This document shows, piece after piece, positions 26,554-36,065 of a stretch of 64,000 nt of DNA. Position 1 is the stretch's first letter. Each line of letters opens with the position of its first letter. A program made the translations under genes and the position numbers. The notes under the pieces were generated by a model, which saw nothing but the letters and a program-made list of their open reading frames with translations, made no database searches and had not been told where the DNA came from. Source of the stretch: Chryseobacterium panacisoli (lineage in GTDB: Bacteria; Bacteroidota; Bacteroidia; Flavobacteriales; Weeksellaceae); contig NZ_VTRU01000003.1 in assembly GCF_008274625.1 (NCBI RefSeq), positions 124,001-188,000 on the forward strand, given 5' to 3'.

Positions 26554-27666
26554 TTATAATTCTTCTATTTTATAAACTCCTAATTTAACGTCTACTGTAA
26601 TTTTATAATTTCCTCCTGTTCCGTCAAATTTAATATTCCCATTACTTCCTTTAGGAGCAATAAAACCTGAATTTCCATCTCCTGAGATATTTCCCCAATC
26701 AAGATCACCCCATGCCTGTTGTCCTACAAATTTAAATTGAGAACCAGCAGGAAGTACAATAGTATGCTCAAACTTACCACCACCTAAATTAGTCATGGCA
26801 ATAGCAGCACCCACATTCCATCCATTAATTGTACCCACCATGTATAAATTTGCTGGGTTCCAGTTATTAACAGCAGAAGGAACTACATCTATTGTTTTTT
26901 TTGCAAGATCAGAGTCAATAGTAATTTTATACATTCCTGAAGCTCCGGTAAAAGTCATATTTTCAGGTGCAGCTGCTGCTAAATTAGAAGACCAGGTTTT
27001 GAAATATTTATTAGCATCTTGTATTCCTGAGGTATCTAAGCTATAATTCAACGGACTCCAATCCTTCTGTCCTAAAAATCTGAATGGTTTCCCATTTTCA
27101 AGGTAAGTATAGATTGTAGAAATATTTTCATTCTTATATAACATTTGAGCCGCTCCAGCATTCCATCCTACACTAGATGCCTCTCCTACAATATAAAAAG
27201 AAGGATATTCTGCTAAGTATGGAGTAATGGTCATTGGGATCACATTAGAATAAGATGCAGCATTTCCTACAGAAGCTTTCATTCTTACCTCAATATTTGC
27301 TGCAACTCCTGGAAGAAATCCTGCATCAAGAATAATTTTATTTAAATCCTTTACAGTATAAGTGTTAGATAAATCACTTGCCGTTACATCTGCACTTTTA
27401 GCATTTGCAAAACTTGTTCCTGCTTTTGCAAATTCAAGAGTATTACTATTTACCACAGCAATATTAAATGTAGGATTAACCCAAGTAAATTTTACTGCTT
27501 TGTTATTTTCATTTGCCTTAAGCAGAACCAATGTTGTTGCATCCCCAGCTAAGGTAGGATTTTTTGTTACTTCAAGAACAGCTTTATCTTCATCTTTCTC
27601 ACAGGAAATCATTATAATTCCAATGAAAACTGCAGCTAATATTTTGAATAGATTTTTCATTTTCAA
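26554..27666 (-). CDS. SusE/SusF-like surface starch-binding lipoprotein
   Basis: 370 residues. Lipobox MISC followed by an acidic CEKDEDK segment, the usual surface-export signal in this phylum. Residues 30-150 form the SusE N-terminal Ig-like domain. Two tandem starch-binding modules follow, each starting with an FYIVGEASSVGWN or LYMVGTINGWN motif. It binds starch at the cell surface to help the SusCD importer. Directly downstream of susD. Confidence 0.85.
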   Translation of the reverse strand: MKMKNLFKILAAVFIGIIMISCEKDEDKAVLEVTKNPTLAGDATTLVLLKANENNKAVKFTWVNPTFNIAVVNSNTLEFAKAGTSFANAKSADVTASDLSNTYTVKDLNKIILDAGFLPGVAANIEVRMKASVGNAASYSNVIPMTITPYLAEYPSFYIVGEASSVGWNAGAAQMLYKNENISTIYTYLENGKPFRFLGQKDWSPLNYSLDTSGIQDANKYFKTWSSNLAAAAPENMTFTGASGMYKITIDSDLAKKTIDVVPSAVNNWNPANLYMVGTINGWNVGAAIAMTNLGGGKFEHTIVLPAGSQFKFVGQQAWGDLDWGNISGDGNSGFIAPKGSNGNIKFDGTGGNYKITVDVKLGVYKIEEL

Positions 27667-27680
27667 ATGTACTTTTTAAG

Positions 27681-29282
27681 TTAATATCCAGGATTCTGAA
27701 TCAGATTAGGGTTTGCTACAATATCTTTCGCAGGTATTGGGAAAAGATTTCTATAACTTTCTACCGCTTTACCATCTTTCACATTTCCTTTCCATGGCCA
27801 TACATAATCTCCTGTAGTATATTTATTGAAACGGATAAGATCACTTCTTCTGGTCATTTCCCAGGATAGTTCTCTTCCTCTCTCATCTAAAATAAAGTTG
27901 AGATTAATAGAAGATATATTTCCACTTGTATTTCCATAAGCACGTTCTCTCAACTGATTAATATAGCCAATTGCTGTTGCCTGACTTCCACCAGCTCCTC
28001 CTCTCAACACTGCTTCAGCGTACATCAAATAGATATCTGCCAAACGGTATAACGGGATATCAGCCTCAACCCAGTTGGTATGAGCTCCAACAGATCCGTT
28101 ACTTTTAACATTTTTAAATTTGATAAATGCATACCCATCTGTGAATGATCCTAAATCATTAATTTCTAAGTTCTGTCCTGCAGTAAAGAATCTTCCTCTT
28201 TTATCACTTCCATTAGTAGGGAATAAGCCTACAAACGCTTTTGTCGTTCTTAAACCACTCCATCCTCCATTCACTCCAAAGTCAGCAGCTTTCATATCTC
28301 CACCTATTGCAGCATGAACAAGATAAGTTGTTCCACCATTGGTCTGTGTATTGATTCCGTCAAAATTTACACTTAAGATTTGTTCAGGATTATTGATATT
28401 GTTATCTGCAAGGAACAAATCGTCATATTTCGGTTTTAAAGAATATCCTGCAGCAATCACTTTGTTACAATAAGTGATACAGTCTGTATTTCTTTGAGTT
28501 CCCGTATATACTTCTGCATTCAAATATAATTTTGCCAACAATGACCAAACAGCAGCTTTATCTGCTCTTCCGTACTCATTGGTTTTAGGATCTTTTAATT
28601 CTCCTGCTACAGCAAGTAATTCAGACTCTATATAATTAAACAGTGCTTTTCTTTCAATCCTTTGTGGCGGATTTACAGAACCCGGCAAGTAAGATTCATC
28701 TACAAAAGGAACATTTCCGAACATATCTATCGCATGATAGTATGACTGCGCTCTAAGGAAACGTGCTTCTGCTCTCATTAATTTTGCCTGAGCAAGATTA
28801 TCTCCAGTAATATTATTGGAAGCCAATTTTTCATCTGTCACATTTCTCAGGAATTCATTACAAAAAGCAATTTCTGTATATACTCTATAATACATGGCAG
28901 CAATGAATTCATTGGAAGCATCCCAGGTCATTTTGTGAAGGGTATGAAGGTTTCCGTCATTCCAGCCAATCACAGCTTCATCGGTTGTGACAACGTTCAG
29001 GGTATACATCAATCTGGTATATTGAGAGAAACCACCATTGATTCCGTTAATATCACTATCCGGCTGATCACCGTCTCCACTGATCTGTCCTCCCATAGCA
29101 AGGCCTCCGTAAAGCTTTGCCAATACATTTTTATAGTTGGCAAAATCCTTATATATACTGGCTGAAGTAACATCTGTGATAGGTTCTCTTTCAAGATCTT
29201 TCACACAAGAAGCTGCTGTCAATAAAAATACTGCTGAAAGAGGCAATACTATATTTTTAAGTTTAATTCTATTTAGTTTCAT
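27681..29282 (-). CDS. susD: SusD/RagB-family glycan-binding outer-membrane lipoprotein
   Basis: 533 residues with signal peptide and lipobox (TAASC, Cys27). Typical SusD features are seen: an N-terminal helical TPR-like scaffold (ARFLRAQSYYHAIDMFGNVP) and the C-terminal RagB/SusD region ending LFPIPAKDIVANPNLIQNPGY. It caps the SusC barrel and captures starch fragments. It lies 11 nt after susC. The symbol follows the context of SusC, GH97 and GH13 enzymes, which indicates alpha-glucans. Confidence 0.9.
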   Translation of the reverse strand: MKLNRIKLKNIVLPLSAVFLLTAASCVKDLEREPITDVTSASIYKDFANYKNVLAKLYGGLAMGGQISGDGDQPDSDINGINGGFSQYTRLMYTLNVVTTDEAVIGWNDGNLHTLHKMTWDASNEFIAAMYYRVYTEIAFCNEFLRNVTDEKLASNNITGDNLAQAKLMRAEARFLRAQSYYHAIDMFGNVPFVDESYLPGSVNPPQRIERKALFNYIESELLAVAGELKDPKTNEYGRADKAAVWSLLAKLYLNAEVYTGTQRNTDCITYCNKVIAAGYSLKPKYDDLFLADNNINNPEQILSVNFDGINTQTNGGTTYLVHAAIGGDMKAADFGVNGGWSGLRTTKAFVGLFPTNGSDKRGRFFTAGQNLEINDLGSFTDGYAFIKFKNVKSNGSVGAHTNWVEADIPLYRLADIYLMYAEAVLRGGAGGSQATAIGYINQLRERAYGNTSGNISSINLNFILDERGRELSWEMTRRSDLIRFNKYTTGDYVWPWKGNVKDGKAVESYRNLFPIPAKDIVANPNLIQNPGY

Positions 29283-29293
29283 TGAATTCTTAT

Positions 29294-32053
29294 TTAAAAT
29301 TGGAAGTTAAAACCTAAAGAATAAATCTTAGGCATTTGGTAGTAACCATTATCTATTCCACCAAAAACTTCAGGATCTACTCCTGAGTATTTAGTAATTA
29401 CAAAGACATTCTGCGCCATTGCATATACTTTCAGATTACTGCCTTTAGTGAAAATTTCTCCGAAATTGTACCCGACATTGATATTATCCAGTCTCAGGAA
29501 TGAAGCATTCTCAACATAAATATCTGATTTATACTGAGGAACAGAGAATTGATACTGAGGTGCTGTTGCGAACACATTCTGAAGATATTCATTGGTAGAT
29601 GCAGATTGTAAAGAACTATTGGAAGCAGCATTATTATATACATAATTTCCTAATACAGCCCTTGCACTTAATGCAAAATCCCAGTTCTTATGAGATACTT
29701 TGGTAGAGAAACCTAAAATTGCATCAGGGGTTGTGGATTTGTAGTAATACATATCTTTTGTACTGATTGTACCATCACCATTTCTGTCTACAAAGGCACC
29801 ATCAACAGGCTTTCCATTTGTATCATATACCTGCTGATATACCCAGAATGAATTAGGTGCATATCCCACTGCATGAGCCTGAATTCTGTTTCCCGAACCT
29901 CCTTCAATACCTCCTACTTCCATATTGAAAGACTCATCTGCTCTGTCTTTAAGTTTCGTGATTACCGGTTTGTAATGGGTAGCATTAAAGCTTACCTCCC
30001 AGGTTGTATTTTGGTTTTTGACAGGGATTACTGTAATACTTCCTTCAATCCCCTCATTTTTCATGTCTCCAACATTTTGCCAGCTCGCGTTACTTAAGCC
30101 TCCTGCAGGTTCGTCAGCATATACAAGAAGATCTTTGGTATCTTTTCTGAAGACATCTATTGATCCGGTAATTCTGTTTTTATTAAATCCAAAATCTAAC
30201 CCTAAGTTCTTCGTAGTAGTAGTTTCCCAGGTAAGATTCGGGTTGTAGTTAGCAGGTCTAAACATAAAATAGAATTCATTTCCGAACTGATAACCAGCAC
30301 CCTGATAACTAGGGTTATAAGCAGCAAAGGCAGGATAATTATTAGGTTTATTACCATTAAGAGCAGGCAATTCCTGCTGTCCTGTTTTACCCCATCCTGC
30401 TCTCAGTTTTAATGTACTGATTGAGGATATATTTTTGATGAAATTTTCTTCATTAAGCTTCCACGCTAAGGAAACTCCCGGGAAAACACCCCATACATTA
30501 TCTCTGGTACCGTTGAAGAATCTTGAAGATCCATCTTTACGAACCGATCCTGAAATCACATATTTATTAGCTATGGTAAAAATAGCTCTTCCATAAAATG
30601 AAATCAGCGTATTTTGAGTTTTGAAGTCTAAATCCTGCGAGTTAATTCCCGTTCCTCTATAAGTGATAGCTCCTGGAAGATAAATATTAAAATCCTGATA
30701 AGAATACCCTGCAGTAATATCCACACCAGTATTAATAGCGCTGATATTTTTCACATAATTAAAGTAGGTTTCCAAAAGCTTGTTTTTCTTTTCCATTGAA
30801 TAGAAATTTGAGCTTCCTTTATCTTCAAAACCAGGTCTTAGACGGGCATCTTTAAATTTATGACCATCACTTTTGGTATAATCATACCCGGCGTTCACAT
30901 TGAAATGCAAGTCCGGAAGAAAATGAAACTTATAATCTAACTGAATATTTCCCAATCCCCTTAGAACAGAAGACACATCTCTTACCCCATTGATCAGTCC
31001 AAGCGGGTTTGAATTGGCATTTACATTATATCCTGTTGCAGATCCGGAATCCAGCCATTCATAATAACCACCATAATTAGAATTCCCTGAATAAACAGGT
31101 TGTGTAGGATCAAAATAAGTTGCAGCCTTAATTACTCCTCCATCTACGAATCTGTTATCTGTAAATGTTCCTTTTGCGTTCACATTCACTGATAAATGAT
31201 TGTCAAAGAATTTAGGGTTTAAGTTTAATCCTACAGAAGTTCTGCGGAAAGAATTTGATTTTACAATCCCGTTCTGCTCATTATATCCTAATGATAAACG
31301 GTATGGCAGACCTTTGATTCCTCCTGAAAGGGCTACGTTATTATCTGTCCCCCATGCTGCCTGATAAATTTGATCCTGCCAGTCAGTATCAGCATTTCCA
31401 AGTTTGGTTTTATAGCCGGCTGGTGCATAAGCATTAACAAAATCCCTGAACTCTTGAGCGTTCAGCACATCCACTTTCCCCATTTTGGTAGAAACCGAAG
31501 TTACTGTTGAGAAATTCAATTTAAACTTCCCTGCAGTTCCCTTCTTGGTTGTAATGAGAATAACCCCATTAGAAGCTCTGTTACCATAGATAGCAGTAGC
31601 AGAAGCATCCTTAAGGATATCAAATGTTTCAATATCATTTGGGTTAATTAAGGATAAAGGGTCTGAAACACCATTCATTCCTACAAAGTCCTGAGGAACT
31701 CCATCAATGACGATCAAAGGTGAGTTTTCTCCACTTAAAGAAGATGTTCCCCTAATCCTGATCTTTGTCCCGGATCCCGGCGCTCCACTGTTATTGGTAA
31801 TCTGTACCCCTGGGGTTTTCCCCTGGATCAGCTGTCCTGCAGAAGTTGCCCCTCCGTTAAAATCTTTTGCTGTGACCGAAGTTATAGAACCGGTAAGATC
31901 AGATTTTTTCTGCTTCCCATACCCGATTAATACAACTTCCTCAATTTTCTTCTCCTGAGGAACAGAGTCTTTTGTCTGCGCATGCATTATTGTGCTGGCC
32001 AATAAAAAAGCAGGTGCAATTTTCAATACTGTTGTAAAATTATTCACAATCAT
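29294..32053 (-). CDS. susC: SusC/RagA-family TonB-dependent outer-membrane transporter
   Basis: 919 residues. A signal peptide (1-25) is followed at once by a TonB-box-like EEVVLIGYGKQKKSDLTGS segment and the plug domain (GTSSLSGENSPLIVIDGVPQ, ILKDASATAIYGNRASNGVI). A 22-strand barrel follows, ending with Phe (SLGFNFQF). Most SusC proteins carry a carboxypeptidase-regulatory-like domain of about 80 residues before the TonB box; none is visible here. It imports maltodextrins with SusD using TonB energy. First gene of the unit. Confidence 0.92.
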   Translation of the reverse strand: MIVNNFTTVLKIAPAFLLASTIMHAQTKDSVPQEKKIEEVVLIGYGKQKKSDLTGSITSVTAKDFNGGATSAGQLIQGKTPGVQITNNSGAPGSGTKIRIRGTSSLSGENSPLIVIDGVPQDFVGMNGVSDPLSLINPNDIETFDILKDASATAIYGNRASNGVILITTKKGTAGKFKLNFSTVTSVSTKMGKVDVLNAQEFRDFVNAYAPAGYKTKLGNADTDWQDQIYQAAWGTDNNVALSGGIKGLPYRLSLGYNEQNGIVKSNSFRRTSVGLNLNPKFFDNHLSVNVNAKGTFTDNRFVDGGVIKAATYFDPTQPVYSGNSNYGGYYEWLDSGSATGYNVNANSNPLGLINGVRDVSSVLRGLGNIQLDYKFHFLPDLHFNVNAGYDYTKSDGHKFKDARLRPGFEDKGSSNFYSMEKKNKLLETYFNYVKNISAINTGVDITAGYSYQDFNIYLPGAITYRGTGINSQDLDFKTQNTLISFYGRAIFTIANKYVISGSVRKDGSSRFFNGTRDNVWGVFPGVSLAWKLNEENFIKNISSISTLKLRAGWGKTGQQELPALNGNKPNNYPAFAAYNPSYQGAGYQFGNEFYFMFRPANYNPNLTWETTTTKNLGLDFGFNKNRITGSIDVFRKDTKDLLVYADEPAGGLSNASWQNVGDMKNEGIEGSITVIPVKNQNTTWEVSFNATHYKPVITKLKDRADESFNMEVGGIEGGSGNRIQAHAVGYAPNSFWVYQQVYDTNGKPVDGAFVDRNGDGTISTKDMYYYKSTTPDAILGFSTKVSHKNWDFALSARAVLGNYVYNNAASNSSLQSASTNEYLQNVFATAPQYQFSVPQYKSDIYVENASFLRLDNINVGYNFGEIFTKGSNLKVYAMAQNVFVITKYSGVDPEVFGGIDNGYYQMPKIYSLGFNFQF

Positions 32054-32220
32054 ATTTTTTTATAGTTTCGTTTTTTCAGTCTTAATTCGGCTTGTAGCCA
32101 GACTCGCAATTTAAAAAAAAAATAGAATTATCGTAATTTTAATATAATTTTAGTTAAAATTATGTATATTACGAAACACTTTTTAGTTAGTTTTTTAGAT
32201 TTCAATAATTTGCACCGTCT

Positions 32221-32276
32221 TATGCATTGCATAGTATTTGTATTAAATTAATATTTAGTTAAACAATCGTTTAACT
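32221..32276. promoter_or_regulatory. Operator-like palindromes in the susC-metG gap
   Basis: The 330-bp divergent gap holds a 13-bp perfect palindrome (32221-32233, TATGCA around a single T) and an inverted repeat at 32257-32276 (AGTTAAAC/GTTTAACT around AATC). Both are candidate sites for a regulator of the starch genes. The rest of the gap is AT-rich with no ORF. Confidence 0.4.
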
Positions 32277-32355
32277 TAAATTCATATTCAACCTTATAAA
32301 ATTGCATTCTGCATCATAATAACACCACCAATAGCGGTATTCAACAGATATTCCT

Positions 32356-32363
32356 TATCTTTG
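32356..32363 (+). promoter_or_regulatory. metG -7 box
   Basis: TATCTTTG, 20 nt before the metG ATG. Confidence 0.7.
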
Positions 32364-32383
32364 CAGTTAAAACTTTACTATAA

Positions 32384-34420
32384 ATGTCAAACAGAAAGAT
32401 GATTACGGCAGCTTTGCCTTATGCAAACGGGCCGGTTCATATAGGACATTTGGCAGGTGTTTATATTCCTGCGGATGTTTACGCAAGATTTCAGAGAAGA
32501 TTAGGAAAAGATGTAGCGTTTATCTGTGGTTCAGATGAGCACGGAATTCCTATTACCATAAGAGCTAAAAAAGAAGGAGTAACTCCTCAGGATATCGTTG
32601 ACAAATATCACGGAATCATTAAAAAATCTTTTGCTGATCTGGGAATTTCATTTGATGAATATTCAAGAACAACGTCTAAAAAGCATTATGAAACCAGCCA
32701 GGATTTCTTTAAGGTATTGTACGAAAAAGGAAAATTCACAGAAGAAATTTCTGAGCAGTATTTTGATGAGCAGGCAGGAGAATTCCTTGCTGACCGCTAT
32801 ATTGTAGGAACGTGTCCTAATTGTGGTAATGAAAATGCTTACGGAGACCAGTGTGAGAAATGTGGTTCTACCCTTTCTCCTTCTGAGCTGATCAATCCGA
32901 AATCAATGCTTAGCGGAAATGTTCCTATCCTTAAAGAAACCAAAAACTGGTACCTTCCATTAAATGAATATGAAGACTTCTTAAATGAGTGGATCATTGA
33001 AGGTCATAAAGACGATTGGAAGCCCAACGTATATGGACAGGTTAAATCATGGCTGAATGACGGCCTTAAGCCTCGTGCGATGACCAGAGATCTGAACTGG
33101 GGTGTTCCGGTTCCGCTTCCAAATGCAGAGGGGAAAGTATTGTATGTATGGTTTGATGCGCCTATCGGTTATATTTCTTTTACCAAAGAATGGGCTGAGA
33201 AGAACGGAAAAGACTGGAAAGACTACTGGCAGAGCGAAAACAGTGACCTTGTACATTTCATTGGAAAGGATAATATTGTATTCCACTGTATTATTTTCCC
33301 CGCGATGATGAAAGCTCACGGAGATTATATTATGCCTAAAAATGTTCCTGCTTTTGAATTCCTGAATCTTGAGAACGATAAGATCTCTACTTCAAGAAAC
33401 TGGGCAGTATGGGCTCACGAATATGTGGAAGATTTCCCTGGACAACAGGATGTTTTAAGATATGCTCTTCTTTCATCAGCTCCGGAAACTAAAGATAATA
33501 ACTTCACATGGAAGGATTTCCAAGCTAAAAACAACTTCGAATTAGTTAACAAATTTGGAAACTTTATTAATAGAGTTATTTCTTTTACTAATAAGAATTT
33601 TGAAGGAAAAGTTCCAAATGGAACCTTAGATGAAGAAAGCAAGATTGCTATCAAAAATGGAATAGATGAAGTAAGTACTCATTTAGAAAAATATGAATTT
33701 AGAAATGCTTTAAGTGCATTCATGAGACTTGTAGATTATGGTAACTTATATCTTCAGAATGCTGCACCTTGGAATTCTATAAAAACCAATCCAGCTGAAG
33801 CAGGACAAACAATGTTCGTTGGTGCTCAAATTGCTGCGGTTGTTGCTCAATTATGCGAGCCATTTATGCCGTTCTCTGCTGAGAAACTGTTTGGGTATTT
33901 TAATATTGAGAAAAAGAATTGGGAAGAATTACAAAATTCTGAAATTCAAATTGAGGCTGGGCATAAAATCGAAGAAGCTCCTTTATTATTTACAAAAATT
34001 GAAGACAGCGTAATTGAAGCTCAGATCCAAAAGCTGGAAGACACAAAACAAAACAATAAAAAAACAAACCCTAACGCAAACCCTATGAAAGAAGAGATCA
34101 CGTTTGATGACTTTACTAAAATAGACCTTAGAACAGCAACCATTACAGAAGCTGAAAAAGTAGAAAAAGCAGATAAATTATTAAAACTTACTGTAGATAC
34201 AGGAGTAGATGTAAGAACTGTTGTTTCCGGGATTGCAGAGAGCTTCACTCCTGAAGAAGTAATTGGGAAGCAGGTAATGATCCTGTTGAACCTTGCACCT
34301 AGAAAAATCAGAGGAATTGAGTCTCAGGGAATGTTATTATTAACGACTAAACCAGACGGAAAATTATCTTTCGTAACACCGGATGATAGCAATGTTGAAA
34401 ACGGTATTGAAATCGGATAA
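32384..34420 (+). CDS. metG: Methionine-tRNA ligase
   Basis: 678 residues. The class I signature is seen as PYANGPVHIGHLAG (HIGH). The zinc knuckle region has CPNCGNENAYGDQCEKCG with four cysteines. The KMSKS counterpart reads KISTS, a common variant of this enzyme class. The C-terminal 110 residues form the tRNA-binding EMAP/Trbp111-like domain (DFTKIDLRTATI), joined by a Lys/Asn linker. It charges tRNA(Met) in the cytoplasm. Confidence 0.97.
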   Translation: MSNRKMITAALPYANGPVHIGHLAGVYIPADVYARFQRRLGKDVAFICGSDEHGIPITIRAKKEGVTPQDIVDKYHGIIKKSFADLGISFDEYSRTTSKKHYETSQDFFKVLYEKGKFTEEISEQYFDEQAGEFLADRYIVGTCPNCGNENAYGDQCEKCGSTLSPSELINPKSMLSGNVPILKETKNWYLPLNEYEDFLNEWIIEGHKDDWKPNVYGQVKSWLNDGLKPRAMTRDLNWGVPVPLPNAEGKVLYVWFDAPIGYISFTKEWAEKNGKDWKDYWQSENSDLVHFIGKDNIVFHCIIFPAMMKAHGDYIMPKNVPAFEFLNLENDKISTSRNWAVWAHEYVEDFPGQQDVLRYALLSSAPETKDNNFTWKDFQAKNNFELVNKFGNFINRVISFTNKNFEGKVPNGTLDEESKIAIKNGIDEVSTHLEKYEFRNALSAFMRLVDYGNLYLQNAAPWNSIKTNPAEAGQTMFVGAQIAAVVAQLCEPFMPFSAEKLFGYFNIEKKNWEELQNSEIQIEAGHKIEEAPLLFTKIEDSVIEAQIQKLEDTKQNNKKTNPNANPMKEEITFDDFTKIDLRTATITEAEKVEKADKLLKLTVDTGVDVRTVVSGIAESFTPEEVIGKQVMILLNLAPRKIRGIESQGMLLLTTKPDGKLSFVTPDDSNVENGIEIG

Positions 34421-34442
34421 TTAAAACCCTTATCAAGATAAC

Positions 34443-34473
34443 AGGCTGTTTCATTAGAGACAGCCTTTCTTTT
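34443..34473 (+). terminator. metG terminator
   Basis: A 10-bp stem (one G-T pair), ATTA loop, followed by TTTCTTTT. Confidence 0.85.
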
Positions 34474-34484
34474 ACAGATCAACT

Positions 34485-35150
34485 ATGGTTAACAGAAATG
34501 TATTAAGAAAACTCTCCGACTCAGAATTAGAGAACTATTTGAAAGCAGGCAGCCGCTTTGTTCCGGAAGCCGTTCAGATCGCTTTTGAAATTATGGAAGA
34601 AAGAGGACGTATTTTCAGTGAACAGGAAAAATCCGCTGTTCATCAATTGATTCAGCATAAAAAAGAAGAAGAGGAAGCAAAACGTACAGAAGAAGTAGAA
34701 ATCTGGAAAGACCATATCACGGAAGATACTGATGCCATTAAGCTTTATTCTCGAAGGACTATTTTTGTCAGCTCCGTTTTGTTCTCTCCGATTCCAGGAT
34801 CTATTTTACTGTTCCTTAATTTAGCCAAACTAAAAAAATACCCTGCAAGCTTCTTAGCACTGGCATTTGGTTTTCTTTTTTTTATGTTTCAAAAATACGT
34901 TCTTCTTTCCCATTTTGACTTTGGTACCACTTCCAGATACAGTCCCGAAATTGGAGTCATTGCAGTAGGTGCTTTAGGTTTACTTGTCATCAGCGTTTTG
35001 ACAACTCCAAAAAAACTTCCTTACCGTGCAGAATCTTATATCCTTCCAGTGATTTTATGTGCCGGAACCACTGTTCTGATGTATTTTTATTTTCAGGAAT
35101 GGTTTTCTTTCTATCCGTTTGCAAGAGCCATCCATCTGCTCAGACAATAA
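34485..35150 (+). CDS. Membrane protein of unknown function
   Basis: 221 residues. An N-terminal soluble helical part (1-85, rich in Glu/Lys, beginning MVNRNVLRKLSDSELENYL) is followed by four hydrophobic segments (about 90-110, 118-135, 152-170 and 182-205). No enzymatic motif is seen. It follows metG after that gene's terminator and is probably expressed separately or by read-through. Confidence 0.6.
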   Translation: MVNRNVLRKLSDSELENYLKAGSRFVPEAVQIAFEIMEERGRIFSEQEKSAVHQLIQHKKEEEEAKRTEEVEIWKDHITEDTDAIKLYSRRTIFVSSVLFSPIPGSILLFLNLAKLKKYPASFLALAFGFLFFMFQKYVLLSHFDFGTTSRYSPEIGVIAVGALGLLVISVLTTPKKLPYRAESYILPVILCAGTTVLMYFYFQEWFSFYPFARAIHLLRQ

Positions 35151-35153
35151 TAA

Positions 35154-35263
35154 GGAGCTGTTTCCCGCTATCCACTTTTACTCCTCGCGCCGAGCTTTCA
35201 CTCTAAAGAGTGTCCATCCTATGCTGTGGGGTAACCGTTTCTATCGGGGCTAGGAAGAAAGCA
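35154..35263. repeat. GC-rich intergenic repeat-like element
   Basis: Starts GGAGCTGTTTCCCGCTATCC and ends around TCGGGGCTAGG, with a CACTC/GAGTG hairpin inside. From memory this resembles a dispersed element of Chryseobacterium and Flavobacterium genomes. Only one copy is in this window. Confidence 0.45.
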
Positions 35264-35271
35264 AAAAAAAA

Positions 35272-35336
35272 GTCATCCCGGTTTACAGAATGACTCTATT
35301 GTTTTTGAGATTGCTTCGCTTTCAGCTCGCAATGAC
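35272..35336. repeat. GTCAT...ATGAC bounded repeat element
   Basis: Bounded by inverted GTCAT/ATGAC ends and containing GATTGCTTCGCT, like the widespread GTCATTGCGAG...GAAGCAATC family of intergenic repeats. It adjoins the element at 35154-35263. Confidence 0.5.
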
Positions 35337-35346
35337 TTATCGTTAA

Positions 35347-36051
35347 TTATTTCTTAGTCAGTTTGGCTAAGTAAGAATCTTCGTCTTTCAGAATTCTTTC
35401 TATTTTGAAGCCGTTGTTTTGGGCTGCATTTTTCAGGGTATTGAAGTCAAGATACAGCCAGGTAATTGGTTCCTCAGATTCTCCTTTATAATGAACCACA
35501 TATCCCAGCTCACCATAATATCCGCCTGCAGGAATATACACTCCGCCATCTTTATCGCGGTCAAACATATAAAGGATATCCGTACTGTCGATGAGAATCT
35601 GCCCCTTATTATTTAATAAAGTATGCAGCTTCTGAAGATAGGTATCTATTTTAGCGAGCTTTTCAAAAACTCCTGTACCGTTCATCAATAATAAAATCGT
35701 ATCAAAAGTTTCTCCTGAAAAATCAAGCATATTTTCACAAACTGCTTTTTTAATGCCTCTCAATTTGCAAACCTCAATAGATTTTGGTGAAATATCCAAT
35801 GCTGTCACCTCAAGATCTCTTTCATTCTGAAGATATAAAGAATGAGAACCTGCACCTGCTCCGATATCCAGAACTTTCCCTTCGGATAACTTCAGTGCTT
35901 TCTGCTCAATATCATTCATTTCTTCAAAATCTCTGAATAAATATTCTACCGGAAGTTCATCCAGTTCAGAAATTGATGTTTCAGTCTGCAGATCCTCCGG
36001 ATTTTCATTGTGGTAATAATCCCAGATCGCTCTGCCCATTAAATCTTTCAT
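35347..36051 (-). CDS. Class I SAM-dependent methyltransferase
   Basis: 234 residues from the ATG at 36051. SAM-binding motif I is VLDIGAGAGSHSLYL, followed by an acidic strand end (VTALDISPKSIEVC) and a hydrophobic motif IV (FDTILLLMNG). The substrate is unknown. A longer reading frame starts at 36072, but its first seven codons contain the TATCTTTG promoter box, so the internal ATG 4 nt after the box is the better start and implies a leaderless mRNA. A heptad array and a cap repeat lie upstream. Confidence 0.85.
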   Translation of the reverse strand: MKDLMGRAIWDYYHNENPEDLQTETSISELDELPVEYLFRDFEEMNDIEQKALKLSEGKVLDIGAGAGSHSLYLQNERDLEVTALDISPKSIEVCKLRGIKKAVCENMLDFSGETFDTILLLMNGTGVFEKLAKIDTYLQKLHTLLNNKGQILIDSTDILYMFDRDKDGGVYIPAGGYYGELGYVVHYKGESEEPITWLYLDFNTLKNAAQNNGFKIERILKDEDSYLAKLTKK

Positions 36052-36055
36052 GGTG

Positions 36056-36063
36056 CAAAGATA
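36056..36063 (-). promoter_or_regulatory. -7 box of methyltransferase gene
   Basis: TATCTTTG on the minus strand, 4 nt before the ATG at 36051. TTGAAC units at the expected -33 distance belong to the heptad array. Confidence 0.7.
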
Positions 36064-36065
36064 AG

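Noticed and set aside
32221..32276. Catabolite-type cre or CRP site
   Set aside because: The palindromes do not match known CRP or CcpA consensus, and the phylum lacks those systems in the usual form; kept only as generic operator candidates.
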